47,934 nucleotides of DNA from a virus: the IMG/VR virus record IMGVR_UViG_3300023215_000876, positions 1 to 47,934 of that record. The stretch is one strand, 5' to 3'. Position 1 is the stretch's first letter. The number at the start of each line of letters is the position of its first letter. Shown in pieces: positions 39,170-47,934 of the stretch. Position numbers and translations under genes: made by a program. The notes beneath the pieces were generated by a model. It ran no database searches and had not been told where the DNA came from. It worked only from the letters and a program-made list of their open reading frames with translations.

Positions 39170-40081
39170 TTATTGCCCCCTAAACAGAGCGCCGCCGAAG
39201 CCCTGGCCAATTCCTGCGATCCCCAGACCCGCAGCCTGCTGGAAGAATCCAGTTGTGGGCACACCGGGCTTGGTGGTAGTGGTATCTTTCTGGAGGGTGG
39301 TGGAAAATGGAGCCGCATTAAGAACACCGGTCCAATTACTAAGCTGCTGCCAGGGGTAATTTTGCTCTTGTTGATAATCCCTCATAGCTGCGTCTATGTT
39401 CGCTTGCTCGCTCTGCTGCTGCAACTGTCCAATACCAAGCTGTTGTGCAGTGTCCTGATAGCGCATATTTTGGGCCTGCCCAGCAAGCTGGCCTGCAGTA
39501 GCAGCGCCGCGCTGGCCTATGGTCCTAACGTCCTGTGCAGCCTGCTGTGCAAAGTCAAAGCCCTTACCATACACCCCCGCATACATATCTCCCAAGTTTC
39601 TTTGAAAGTTACGGTTCTGCTCAGCATCTACGATGCCATGACGGGCCCCACCAAATGCACCTGCCCGTTGGGCCTGTCCTGCAATGGCGTTACGTTTCAT
39701 TTCCTGCTGACGCCGCATTTCATCTTCGGTGCGCCGTCCAACATTTTGGATATAAGGATTGAAGTACTGATCACGCTCGGCAGAGCTAATAGCTCCGGTG
39801 GCACCAATAGCCGCGCCGTAAGCAGGGGCCATCTGACCGATGCCAATACCCTGAGCATCTCGTATATCTTGGAATGACCCTGTTTGGTCCTGAGTAAAAC
39901 CAGCTACCTGTTGGCCAGGAAAAGGAGTGTAGTCCTGTGATGCTAGTTCACCTGCTTTGGCTATAGCTTGTTCGTGTGGACCAGAGATATATTCCGGCAC
40001 ACTTTGGGTGGCAGTAGAGGTGCTAGTAGTTTGTACCGGGTCGGGGTCATCATCCCCAAATAGCCAGTCTAACCAACTCAT
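39170..40081 (-). CDS. Probable virion (ejection/tail-adjacent) protein, 303 aa
   Basis: Starts MSWLDWLFGDDDPD. The interior is Gln/Ala/Gly-rich with GQAQRAGAFGGARHGI, a motif common in marine podovirus virion proteins next to internal proteins, and many Gln-rich helices. Its last residues are glycine-rich. Likely DNA-ejection component; exact role unknown. Confidence 0.6.
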   Translation of the reverse strand: MSWLDWLFGDDDPDPVQTTSTSTATQSVPEYISGPHEQAIAKAGELASQDYTPFPGQQVAGFTQDQTGSFQDIRDAQGIGIGQMAPAYGAAIGATGAISSAERDQYFNPYIQNVGRRTEDEMRRQQEMKRNAIAGQAQRAGAFGGARHGIVDAEQNRNFQRNLGDMYAGVYGKGFDFAQQAAQDVRTIGQRGAATAGQLAGQAQNMRYQDTAQQLGIGQLQQQSEQANIDAAMRDYQQEQNYPWQQLSNWTGVLNAAPFSTTLQKDTTTTKPGVPTTGFFQQAAGLGIAGIGQGFGGALFRGQ

Positions 40082-40093
40082 TAAAAAGTATCC

Positions 40094-41767
40094 TTAAACA
40101 TAGTCGAACATAGACTTTCGGCCCTTCTGGAGCCCGTAACTAGCCCAATCGTATGCAGGGTCTAGGTACTCTGGTCGTACTATCCTCTTAGAGTATACCA
40201 CATCTTCACCCTTGTTTTCAAGGGTATCTGCACTGCTTCCACTGGTTCGGGGGGCAGCTTGCGCTAATTGGAATATACCTGAGCTGTTTAGGTCATTGTC
40301 CCCCCTTTCCCAGCCACTATCTCCACCTTCCCAGCCACCGCCTATAGCGTTGGGATCGCCTGCGAACTGCTTAAAGTTTACGTCGGGCCATTCGGGCAGG
40401 CTCAGTTGATCTATACCCGTATGCTTAGCAAGGTCTTCACCCCAACCACGTAACGTTCTCCCTGTCGCTCTCCCTGCCGATCTAGCCCCTTCAAATGCAT
40501 CGCCATAGAGACCTGTGACTGCATTCACTCCTGTAGTAGCAGCATCAATTACATCGCCTATAAGGCCCTGCTCTTCAGTTTTAGGAGTAACCATTTCTAA
40601 AGCCTTAGCCTCTTCATCTGTTCCGGGTAATCCTGTTTGGGTATTATTCTTAAACATACCTGTCACAGTATCAGCCAAGTCACCGCCCATCTCTGCGAGG
40701 TAGTCAGTCTTCATGGTTTTTGGTCCCACGCCAACCGCGCCCAGCATAGTTTCAAACGGTATACCAGTCACCATACCCAGCAGGCCAGCAATACCAAGAG
40801 CTGGGCTCCACTCATTGAAGGGTTCCGGGTTGTAGGTTTGAAACCCTTTAGCATCAGTTGGTGTTACATCATGAGCCTCTGAAACCGAGACACCGGGAAT
40901 AAAGAAATCAGCCAGCGTTCCCCAAAATCCTACGTCACCGTAGGTGGTCTTTTTATATGACGAGGATTCAAGGGCGGGCTCTTCTTCTCCAGCTGCATAG
41001 GCTTCAATTTCTGAGCGGACAGCTGGGGAGTATGTAGTATTATCCCACCAGCCGGGCTTTCCGCTGGCTATACCGGCATCATAAGCGGCCTTATTTTTTA
41101 TGGCTAGTTGCATTTCTTCTCGTCTGAGGGATGTGGTTTTTGGAGACTCAGTTAGGCTAGTACTATCCACTCCTAAATCACCACCTTGTTGGCCTGGTTG
41201 GTCTGGACCCTTGCCTGAGATAAGTCGGTCTAGGGTATACTTATCTTTAGGAGATAAGTTGGTGGTGCTCCATGAGCCGTAACCGTACTTATCACCTTTA
41301 GGGGTATACAGATCAGCAAAGGGGTCACTTGAACTTCCTGGAATAAATTCCTCCTGACTCTCATCAGTATAGTAATCTTCTTCGAAGTTGTCTCTTTCTT
41401 CTTGGGGGGAGAGATTATCGTCTATATCAAAAGAGTCAAACGACATAATCCCAAACGGATTATTATCCCTTCTGCCAGACCCGCCCGCCTGCTTAAGCAT
41501 TTGAGCTTCCTGAGGGTTGATGTAGGCCAACTGCTCACCAGGAGGAGCGGCCTGCTGTACCATGCGAGCTGCCCCTATCCCAGCCGGGGATGCTACCTGT
41601 TTAGTAGCGTACGGATTCTCAGGATTCTGGGGGCCCAGTTCATACTGGCGTGGGTCTTTACCCCTACGCATATGCCACGCATTGGTTAGGGCCATGAGGC
41701 CAGGAGCATCAGCAGGCACCAGCTGAGGGGCCCTCTCAAACTTATTTCCGTAGGGGGAGAATACCAT
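40094..41767 (-). CDS. Hypothetical virion protein, 557 aa
   Basis: Acidic, low-complexity N-terminal half with many Ser, Pro, Gly and Asp, a short hydrophobic part (about 325-350, GIAGLLGMVTGIPFETMLG), then a Gly-rich C-terminus. Lies between tail hub and ejection genes, so a virion role is likely. Contains an exact copy (40243-40260 region) of an 18-base motif present in the polymerase gene. Confidence 0.5.
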   Translation of the reverse strand: MVFSPYGNKFERAPQLVPADAPGLMALTNAWHMRRGKDPRQYELGPQNPENPYATKQVASPAGIGAARMVQQAAPPGEQLAYINPQEAQMLKQAGGSGRRDNNPFGIMSFDSFDIDDNLSPQEERDNFEEDYYTDESQEEFIPGSSSDPFADLYTPKGDKYGYGSWSTTNLSPKDKYTLDRLISGKGPDQPGQQGGDLGVDSTSLTESPKTTSLRREEMQLAIKNKAAYDAGIASGKPGWWDNTTYSPAVRSEIEAYAAGEEEPALESSSYKKTTYGDVGFWGTLADFFIPGVSVSEAHDVTPTDAKGFQTYNPEPFNEWSPALGIAGLLGMVTGIPFETMLGAVGVGPKTMKTDYLAEMGGDLADTVTGMFKNNTQTGLPGTDEEAKALEMVTPKTEEQGLIGDVIDAATTGVNAVTGLYGDAFEGARSAGRATGRTLRGWGEDLAKHTGIDQLSLPEWPDVNFKQFAGDPNAIGGGWEGGDSGWERGDNDLNSSGIFQLAQAAPRTSGSSADTLENKGEDVVYSKRIVRPEYLDPAYDWASYGLQKGRKSMFDYV

Positions 41768-42042
41768 TATACATTACCTGCTAGGTAGCCAGCGGCTTTA
41801 AGGTCATCGATTAGGGTGGCTAGTACATCAGCCAGTTCCGCTGTGGAGGTGGAATCAGCATTTAGCACCCGATCAATAGTCTTATTAGTCATAACCCAGC
41901 CTTTACTAATAGGCACTACTGGAGAGGTTTGATCTCGCAAGCGTAATGACTCTGCCATTTGCCGTAGTTTATGTCCATCATACTCCTCACCAAAGTCAGG
42001 ATATACTGGCCTATTTAGTGCTCCAGGTTTAGATTGTGCCAC
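41767..42042 (-). CDS. Small hypothetical structural-region protein, 91 aa
   Basis: The C-terminal helix STAELADVLATLIDDLKAAGYL is a pattern seen in small phage proteins beside tail genes. It overlaps its neighbours by one base on each side, so it is part of the tail operon. Role unknown. Confidence 0.6.
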   Translation of the reverse strand: MAQSKPGALNRPVYPDFGEEYDGHKLRQMAESLRLRDQTSPVVPISKGWVMTNKTIDRVLNADSTSTAELADVLATLIDDLKAAGYLAGNV

Positions 42043-43841
42043 TATCTGTCTCCATCAACTTGGGGGTTAGCTCTCCACTTACCCATTGTCCATGCATTGC
42101 CTAAGTCAGACGTTTGCCATTTAAACCTAAATTGACGACCTCGCATACGGGGCCGAATAAACTTAGTTGAAGATGTAACCGAGCGAGACTTGCTGCGTTC
42201 AGTAGAGTTCGGATATTGTTTGGCATAGGTGGTAAATGTCATAGTCCCTGTCATGCTTTTAAATGCAGGTACCACCTTATCCTGAAATACCATTGAGTTG
42301 CCTTCATTATATTCATATGCACCTGTCTCACAAAAAGCAGTCATGGCTGAACCGTCATCATCGGAGCCTTCTTCTTGGAAGTACAGTTGGCCTGCAGCGT
42401 TAACTGCGATGGGCTTTGTCTGTAAGTTTGTATCCATCCAAGCCAATCGATCTAATGTGCCAGTATACCATACTTTGCTATGGTCGTTAAATACTACATA
42501 CCTATCTACGTCTGAAGCACCTGAGGATGCATAGAAGAACCAAACTTCATTGAACTCCTTTATAGTAGAAACAAAGGCTTGTTCAAGTTGAGATGCATCT
42601 AATCCATCAAAGACAAAGTCTCGTACAGTACTGGGAAGAATTTTAACTGCTCCATCATATGTAAAGAAGTTGTTAGTACTCATCCAATACGTGATGCCAC
42701 CAAGAGACGCTACGGCATTTGGACCCGCTGCTCCACACTTCGTGCCTAATTCTTGAAAGGAGAATACGAAAGGGGGGCCCAGGAACTGCATTCCCCACAT
42801 GCTCTCGTCCGTAAAAATTAGTATTTGTCTTGCAGCTTGTTCCCAAGCCATGATTTTAGTGCCGCTTTCTATTTTCTTGCTGCCAGCTTGATTAGTGGCT
42901 GAAGGTGTCCAAGTAGTATTGTTTTCCTGATCACTCCAGGCAATTAAAAGAGGATCATAGGCCGAACCATCATGGGCTCCAAAGGCAATAGTGAACCTGT
43001 CTGGAGATACTCCCATTAGGTTAACTTGTGAAGGAGCACCAGATAAGACTGTTGCAACATTGCTAGTAGAAGGAGCCGATGAAGCATCCCAGGTATAAAT
43101 AATTCCTCCAACTGGACATGACAATAAATCTTCTCCCCAATTATCTAAGGAGTATACTTGCATGGTCAGAGATATAGTAGACGAAGTTCGTGCAGTGTTC
43201 CAAGTGGTACCACTTTCGTTCCAGGTTGAAGCGCCCCAACCTAGTCCAGCTGTGGTTTGTGCAGGTCCACAGACTAGAGAGTAGTCAGCACTTACAGTAC
43301 CAGCTGCAGAATTTGTGCCAGAGGAAGTGGCTACTGTACTTGACTCAATAGTGTAAGAGTTATCATCAACTTTAATGAGTGTGTACCATGTAGCTCCGGC
43401 TATAGTCACCCCATTAAAAACTTTGGGATCAGTACCACCAAGAGTGAAGAACACAAAGTCCCCGGTTGAAGCGCCATGAGAGGTATCAGCTACTGTCACT
43501 GTAAAGTCTTCATCGACAGAAGTGAACGGTGTAGTAGTTATATTATTGCCAGCAGAGCGCACAGGGGTGATGTTGTATTGTACTCCACCCTGGTATATAT
43601 AAAGGGCGCAGTTAGTTCCCACTGCAAGGTTGACGTTGCCATCTAGTTCACGCCAGTCGTGTAGTGTGCGAGCAGTACCAGCTACCTTAGCACTATCAAA
43701 TTTAGTCCAGCCTCCAATTTTCTCCGGTAATCCACTCTGATCAAATCGTATCTTGTCTGTAGCTATCCAATGAGTACCTGCTGTGTACTCATCAATATCC
43801 GTAAAAACTCCTGGCAATGGCATGATTGTAGTGTATGTCAT
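42042..43841 (-). CDS. Tail hub / packaged-DNA stabilisation protein (P22 gp10-like)
   Basis: A 599-residue protein beginning with PLPGVFTDIDEYTAGTHW and DKIRFDQSGLPEKIGGW, the start of the gp10-like family, followed by beta repeats with kelch- or propeller-like WYT/GALYIY patterns. In P22-type phages gp10 closes the portal and anchors tail fibres. It lies beside fibre genes and is in the virion order expected. Confidence 0.7.
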   Translation of the reverse strand: MTYTTIMPLPGVFTDIDEYTAGTHWIATDKIRFDQSGLPEKIGGWTKFDSAKVAGTARTLHDWRELDGNVNLAVGTNCALYIYQGGVQYNITPVRSAGNNITTTPFTSVDEDFTVTVADTSHGASTGDFVFFTLGGTDPKVFNGVTIAGATWYTLIKVDDNSYTIESSTVATSSGTNSAAGTVSADYSLVCGPAQTTAGLGWGASTWNESGTTWNTARTSSTISLTMQVYSLDNWGEDLLSCPVGGIIYTWDASSAPSTSNVATVLSGAPSQVNLMGVSPDRFTIAFGAHDGSAYDPLLIAWSDQENNTTWTPSATNQAGSKKIESGTKIMAWEQAARQILIFTDESMWGMQFLGPPFVFSFQELGTKCGAAGPNAVASLGGITYWMSTNNFFTYDGAVKILPSTVRDFVFDGLDASQLEQAFVSTIKEFNEVWFFYASSGASDVDRYVVFNDHSKVWYTGTLDRLAWMDTNLQTKPIAVNAAGQLYFQEEGSDDDGSAMTAFCETGAYEYNEGNSMVFQDKVVPAFKSMTGTMTFTTYAKQYPNSTERSKSRSVTSSTKFIRPRMRGRQFRFKWQTSDLGNAWTMGKWRANPQVDGDR

Positions 43842-44947
43842 GCTGCATTTATCTGGACAGGTCCAGTAACTGAACCGTTACCCCCAGTACCTCCAGTATA
43901 ACTGTCCGATAAAGGACCCTTAATGCCAGCTGCACCACCAGTTGCGGTAATTGAAACACCACTATCTATTAGGGTACCACCGTAAAGCACAGTAATGGAG
44001 CCTCCACCTGAACCGCCTCCACCACTGCCAGGGGCTCCCGTGGTTCCTTGTCCGGCTTGTCCACCAGAATTACCGTCTGCTGTAATAGTAGAACTAGCTC
44101 CAAATGTAAGGTCGCCGCCTACAATTAGGAAGATGGTTCCTCCACATCCCGGTTGACCAGCGGAGCCACTCAATCCAACTCCCGAGGCCCCCGAACCAGC
44201 TGCTCCTCCACCGTTACCGGCCCCGCCGCCACCCGAACTAGCATTACCTCCACCGTTACCTCCCTTACCGCCCGCGCCTCCATTTGCAAAGGCCGCTTCA
44301 CCTGCGTACCAAATACTGTTCCACCCGTGACCCTGACCACCTCCACCAGCACCTCCACAGAAAGCAGTACCAGCAGCGCCAGCACCACCTAGTTTTGAAC
44401 CACTCCCATTTCCACCACCACTGCCCCCACCACCAGTCTGACCACTTGTTCCTGCTATTCCAGGATTACCGTTTGCTGCTGTTTCTTGGGCGGCTCCACC
44501 GGCAGCACCAACAATTGGAGATTCGTATTCGTTGCGGGCACCCACTTTACCGACCATAAGCTCACCAGGAAAAGCTGTGCTGTTAGGAGTTTCGTCATCA
44601 GTGCTAGACCCACCAGAGAGGGCCCGAAAGATGTTGAGTTCCTCAGAAGCAATAGCATTGGCTCCACGATCTGTCATACTAATTGTTCCGTTGATAATGC
44701 AATTACCTGATACATAGATCATGAAACACTGACACCGATTATCAGTGGTAAGGGTTTTGCCAGAATCAATGGTTAAAGTGGTATAGTGTTTAATGACAAG
44801 ACCACTGTCTTGGGTAACAGACTCACTAACATTGGTGGATATAGTGACAGCGCCATCAGTGTCATCACCAAAATAATTCGTTCCGCTTCCTGCAGTAGCG
44901 ATAGCCACTGCTCCTGCTCCAAAGCCAATATATTGACCATAGAACAT
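43838..44947 (-). CDS. Glycine-rich tail protein, 369 aa
   Basis: ATGA overlap with the next gene. The N-terminal part is a beta-helix-like sequence (TLTIDSGKTLTTDNRCQ). The middle, about residues 160-330, is an extremely Gly-rich run (GGGAG, GAGGGG, GASGVGL). Such polyglycine bundles are seen in phage adhesins. Probably the host-recognition tip or a part of the tail fibre. Confidence 0.6.
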   Translation of the reverse strand: MFYGQYIGFGAGAVAIATAGSGTNYFGDDTDGAVTISTNVSESVTQDSGLVIKHYTTLTIDSGKTLTTDNRCQCFMIYVSGNCIINGTISMTDRGANAIASEELNIFRALSGGSSTDDETPNSTAFPGELMVGKVGARNEYESPIVGAAGGAAQETAANGNPGIAGTSGQTGGGGSGGGNGSGSKLGGAGAAGTAFCGGAGGGGQGHGWNSIWYAGEAAFANGGAGGKGGNGGGNASSGGGGAGNGGGAAGSGASGVGLSGSAGQPGCGGTIFLIVGGDLTFGASSTITADGNSGGQAGQGTTGAPGSGGGGSGGGSITVLYGGTLIDSGVSITATGGAAGIKGPLSDSYTGGTGGNGSVTGPVQINAA

Positions 44948-46137
44948 TATGTGTCATCCTCTGTGTTTGTAACAAAGAACATTCTAATTCCCAACAAACG
45001 AGCATCTTCAGTCATGTCATCGTTACCATTTGTAACATCTCTAGACAGTCTGAAGAAGCATATTTCGTCTGCAGCTGGGGAGCCTGCAATGGTCAGCGCA
45101 CCACTTTCTGAAGTAATTAAAACGTCTTCAGCTGCGCTTAAATTATCGTCAGTGACTACTACAGCAGTTCCATATGCAACGTCAATGGTGTCATCATTAG
45201 CACAGGCTACAGCTTGCATGGTCCAGGCTACTCCATCTGTATCCGTAGCTGTCGTAGTCCAACTAACTTGGTAGGTAATGGTACCCCTATTCCATGTTTT
45301 AGGGAACATAATATGGAACTGAACATTTTCCTTTGTGCTGGCATCAAAGTCTAGAGTAGACATGTCAGGCCGACCTGCTGTAGTCTCAGTTGCAGCTAAT
45401 GGCGCACATCCACTACTAGCAGTAGGCGTCATAGCAGCAGCAGGAATCCAAATGGTCTGTTTACCTGCAATGAGCATAGCGGTACCATTATTTTGGATGA
45501 CCCCCGTTCCCTTAGGAATAAGGTTTATGCCGATGTTGCTGTCACCACCAGTGGCTGCGATGATCGGGTTGTTGCCGGTAGAGTTATTAGATACGTCAAT
45601 TTCATTGACAGCAGAAGAGACCGTGGTGAATGTAACCAGTTGATTACCATTGGCATCATCCAGGCCAAAGGTACTCATGTTTATATCATTTAACAGGATT
45701 TGCTGACCTGCCACCGAGCAGGGAGGGGTAAGGGCTTCGCAGTTGGTGCCGTCTGCAATGATGCCCATGATAAATCCCTGAGGGATAGTTATGGCTGTAC
45801 CACCAGAGATATTTATGGTCGTATCATAAGACCCACCGGTAGCATTCCAGACCCAGTATGTGTGGGTTCTAGCAGGGACAACCAAGTTCAGGGTAGCAAC
45901 TAGAGTGCCTGTGCATTTGATGACCTTGCAGTGGCTAGCTGCTGTGGTACCAGAAGTTTCTTGGTATTGAGTATCGTCTAGGGTATATGTACTACCGGTG
46001 TTGGTGATAGTGGTGATGGCATGCATCGCCTCTTCCAACCGGCTCATGGCAGTGTTGGCCTTAGTACCCCAAGAACCCGAGTTCTCGCCTGAAGCCTGCT
46101 TTTCAAATAGAATTAAGTCTGACGGTGAAGATGACAT
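44947..46137 (-). CDS. Tail fibre protein, 396 aa
   Basis: GGAGA precedes ATG 46137. N-terminal SGENSGSWGTKANTAMSRLEEAM is the WGTK-type fibre attachment motif seen in marine phages. Beta-rich, low-charge repeats follow. One tail fibre or collar fibre component. Confidence 0.75.
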   Translation of the reverse strand: MSSSPSDLILFEKQASGENSGSWGTKANTAMSRLEEAMHAITTITNTGSTYTLDDTQYQETSGTTAASHCKVIKCTGTLVATLNLVVPARTHTYWVWNATGGSYDTTINISGGTAITIPQGFIMGIIADGTNCEALTPPCSVAGQQILLNDINMSTFGLDDANGNQLVTFTTVSSAVNEIDVSNNSTGNNPIIAATGGDSNIGINLIPKGTGVIQNNGTAMLIAGKQTIWIPAAAMTPTASSGCAPLAATETTAGRPDMSTLDFDASTKENVQFHIMFPKTWNRGTITYQVSWTTTATDTDGVAWTMQAVACANDDTIDVAYGTAVVVTDDNLSAAEDVLITSESGALTIAGSPAADEICFFRLSRDVTNGNDDMTEDARLLGIRMFFVTNTEDDT

Positions 46138-46191
46138 TATATAATTCTCCTTAACATACTCTATTGTAACATAAGTAATGGCTTATATCAA

Positions 46192-46341
46192 TTATCTCGC
46201 CCTCGCTACCATCCTTGTCTTTGTGGCCTTCAATGTTACTTTAACTGTCTTAATATCAGCATGGTCATCTGGCAGGACATCAAGGTCGCGGCGTAGCTTT
46301 TCGTACAGCTTTTCGTCATTGCGGCGGCGGTGGTCGCTCAT
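46192..46341 (-). CDS. Small basic protein, 49 aa
   Basis: Start ATG 46341 in an overlap with the stop of the upstream gene. Very basic (Arg/Lys), helical. Function unknown; small proteins here may be fibre-assembly aids. Confidence 0.5.
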   Translation of the reverse strand: MSDHRRRNDEKLYEKLRRDLDVLPDDHADIKTVKVTLKATKTRMVARAR

Positions 46342-46625
46342 TCCCCTTCCTCCGGCTGGAAGAGCCAATCTGAAGGCCATTCTTCGACAATCTCCAACCA
46401 GGGTGCGGCTACGGCAAGAAGAGCAATCATATCATTACTGTTGGCCCTGGATGTTCCAGTAATGATTCGTCCCTGCCCTCCTAAAGCAACGCTAACCTCC
46501 CGCACCATAACACCAATCTGCTCATCCTCGTCAGGCATATCAGTGGGACTACGAACACCTCTAGCAGCGTACAGATTGCGTAAAGCCGTCTCTCGGTTAG
46601 CGGGACATACGAGGTAATAAGTCAT
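46338..46625 (-). CDS. Hypothetical protein, 95 aa
   Basis: Start at ATG 46625, overlapping the LamG-type gene's stop by 4 bases. Alpha/beta (TYYLVCPANRETALRNLYAA). Between fibre genes; could be a fibre chaperone. No family recognised. Confidence 0.55.
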   Translation of the reverse strand: MTYYLVCPANRETALRNLYAARGVRSPTDMPDEDEQIGVMVREVSVALGGQGRIITGTSRANSNDMIALLAVAAPWLEIVEEWPSDWLFQPEEGE

Positions 46626-47470
46626 AGCCCAAACCTTCCCTTTTGTGCTGCCCAAAGCGTATCGAGATTAGCTTTCGTAAGGAAAGAACCTTCCCAGATC
46701 ATAACACCAGCCATACGACCTCCACTAACAATGAAACGCTCTGCGAGGTTTACTTCACCACCTAGAACCATTGGCCCTAACGGCGCTCCTGTGCCAGGAG
46801 AACTATAGTTAGCGTCAAATGTATCGTTAGGGCCAGAAACAGGTGCGTAGTTTCCATCTTCATAGAGAAACCCGGAGCCAGCGCCCCCCGGCTCATTTAT
46901 TGAAACCGCAGAAAAGTGCCAAACATTTGTATCTGATGAATTGACATGAACCCTAGTAGTCATGTTTATGCCACCACTATGGTGAATATTAGAAGTCCAC
47001 TGCTCCGTGCCCTGATGAACAAACCCTACTCCGTTACTTGTTTGCTCCATATCAGTAGTAGATAGGATAGTCTGATCGTCACCGGCTGGTTTAAGATAGT
47101 GCCATATAACGACTGTGAACTTAGCCAAGTCCTCATGAAGGGCGTTCATCCAACTCTCGGATGCTGCACCATAGGTAAAGATGTCCGCGCCATCGAAAGA
47201 ATAATAATCACCAGAACTAAGGTTACCCTCTGTTCCTACAAAGGTTGGATCATTAGAAGTAGCCCCCGAAGTTGAACCTCTATGGAATTGATCGGCCCCA
47301 ATATTACCTGATAGATCTATCCAATCTTGGGCAGTCCCATCAGGTACGGAGATAATTGACCCTGCGTCCAAGCACACTTTAAGGCCAGAGGTAAGGCCAG
47401 CGGTTACAATGTCCTGGTAGAAATTCTGTTCCACTGGCGCGGCATAGCGGTAGGGGTTGATGATGCTCAT
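46622..47470 (-). CDS. LamG/concanavalin-like tail protein, 282 aa
   Basis: Domain order typical of a LamG jelly roll: GLKVCLDAGSIIS, WIDLSGN, SGDYYSFDGAD, FTVVIWHYLK, VWHFSAVSI and AERFIVSGGRMAGVMIWE. Such domains bind glycans at the tip of tail fibres. Overlaps the partial gene at 47467 by 4 bases (ATGA). Confidence 0.75.
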   Translation of the reverse strand: MSIINPYRYAAPVEQNFYQDIVTAGLTSGLKVCLDAGSIISVPDGTAQDWIDLSGNIGADQFHRGSTSGATSNDPTFVGTEGNLSSGDYYSFDGADIFTYGAASESWMNALHEDLAKFTVVIWHYLKPAGDDQTILSTTDMEQTSNGVGFVHQGTEQWTSNIHHSGGINMTTRVHVNSSDTNVWHFSAVSINEPGGAGSGFLYEDGNYAPVSGPNDTFDANYSSPGTGAPLGPMVLGGEVNLAERFIVSGGRMAGVMIWEGSFLTKANLDTLWAAQKGRFGL

Positions 47471-47934
47471 GTGATGTAACCAATCAGATAAACCTTGAGG
47501 CCAGCACCGGCAGTGCTGGAACCTATGCCATCAACATCGACAGTCATTAGCGCATCGGCTGCTAATGCTGGACCGGCTCCACCGATAACCGCCGCAGTCG
47601 CCGCTGTGGCGCTAGTCTTTTCGCCAATATCAATTGTCAGCTTAGTCGTTAAAATCGTTGAGCCAGCTTCATTTACGTCGAAGGTGGCAACAGACCCTGT
47701 CGGGGCGGTTGTTAACCCTGCCTTGATGCCTGTCAGGGTAAATGCGTACGGCATGTGGAAGGTCGCTTTCGCCGTTCCGGTTGTAAGGTCTGTAGTCTCA
47801 TCGGAACAGGCAATGGCAATACACTGTTTCGTCGCCTCCGCAAACGACAACTGTGCAGAGCCGTCTGTCTTGATGAACTGGCCAGCACTCCCATCAGAAT
47901 CTGGAAACTTGAGCGCCCCATCGCCCAGTTTTAC
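47467..47934 (-). CDS. Tail fibre-like protein, C-terminal 155 residues (partial at right edge)
   Basis: The frame runs open to the window edge (no start in the window). The visible part starts with GDGALKFPDSDGSAGQFIKT, the D/G-rich repeat of phage fibre stalks, then AFTLTGIKAGLTTAPTG and ends with VYLIGYIT. The rest lies beyond the window. Confidence 0.7.
   Translation of the reverse strand, partial: VKLGDGALKFPDSDGSAGQFIKTDGSAQLSFAEATKQCIAIACSDETTDLTTGTAKATFHMPYAFTLTGIKAGLTTAPTGSVATFDVNEAGSTILTTKLTIDIGEKTSATAATAAVIGGAGPALAADALMTVDVDGIGSSTAGAGLKVYLIGYIT

Larger units (their letters stand above)
1125..44428. repeat. Dispersed GGGGGCAG motif family (17 sites)
   Basis: The octamer GGGGGCAG occurs on the plus strand at 1401, 5628, 6858, 16352, 21929, 26900, 30023, 36594 and 40250. 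On the minus strand (as CTGCCCCC) it occurs at 1125, 10208, 17193, 20308, 28215, 28959, 37017 and 44421. Several share an extended form CTGGYTCNGGGGGCAG. The window would contain about 1.5 by chance. Exact 18-mer ACTGGTTCGGGGGGCAGC occurs at 21920-21937 and 40241-40258. Confidence 0.75.

Noticed and set aside
39119-39877. A 252-codon rightward frame opposite the 303-residue virion protein
   Set aside because: Low-complexity cysteine/serine-rich antisense of a Gln/Ala-rich gene; the leftward operon is continuous here.

Overview
The window is part of a tailed-phage genome and is almost entirely coding. No 16S/23S rRNA, tRNA, integrase or repressor was recognised. The promoters I can see are sigma70-type and no phage RNA polymerase was found, so early transcription probably uses host polymerase. 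Signal peptides, a lipoprotein box and an E. coli-like IscU point to a Gram-negative, probably proteobacterial host. The gene set (UDG-PolA, Sak4-like ATPase, B12-dependent RNR, Fe-S genes, a 2525-residue polyvalent protein, a P22 gp10-like tail protein, WGTK-type fibre) resembles lytic, probably short-tailed aquatic phages. Terminase, portal and capsid genes are not here and must lie beyond the right edge.

Layout. (1) 1-2370: leftward small genes in three transcription units, each with its own sigma70-like promoter; two units are duplicates of each other, with an added pentamer array. (2) 2371-3324: gene-free and highly structured, best read as a large rightward non-coding RNA ending in a terminator at 3218-3274. 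(3) 3325-12707: rightward genes including two GCS-like amidoligases, a class II glutamine amidotransferase with an AUC (or AUU) start, and an ATP-grasp ligase. At 9562-9751 an exactly symmetric array of eight ATTCGGGG-type iterons flanks an AT-rich core and is a candidate replication origin. (4) 12709-17449: small genes plus a 2OG-Fe(II)-type hydroxylase, a Cas4-like Fe-S nuclease and a gamma-glutamylcyclotransferase-like protein. (5) 17452-27598: replication and nucleotide genes: Sak4-like ATPase, probable SSB, UDG plus exonuclease N-half, a cassette of five or six small genes (including an A-type Fe-S carrier), the polymerase half, a DUF3987-like ATPase, class II RNR and IscU. (6) 27719-47934: leftward late genes: lysis-related genes, a DEDDy exonuclease, the giant polyvalent protein, probable ejection proteins, tail hub and fibres. 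The two arms converge at terminators around 27614-27690.

How it fits together. The replication block supplies dNTPs and a recombination-style replisome. The two Fe-S assembly proteins could serve the phage Cas4-like nuclease or host enzymes. The amidoligase, amidotransferase, ATP-grasp, cyclotransferase and hydroxylase genes together look like a pathway that makes or attaches a peptide or amide to an unknown target; this is the most likely undescribed system. Two genome-scale signals stand out: a dispersed CTGGYTCNGGGGGCAG-type motif (core octamer 17 times, about 1.5 expected) and promoters whose -10 box ends 5-6 bases before the start codon, predicting leaderless mRNAs.
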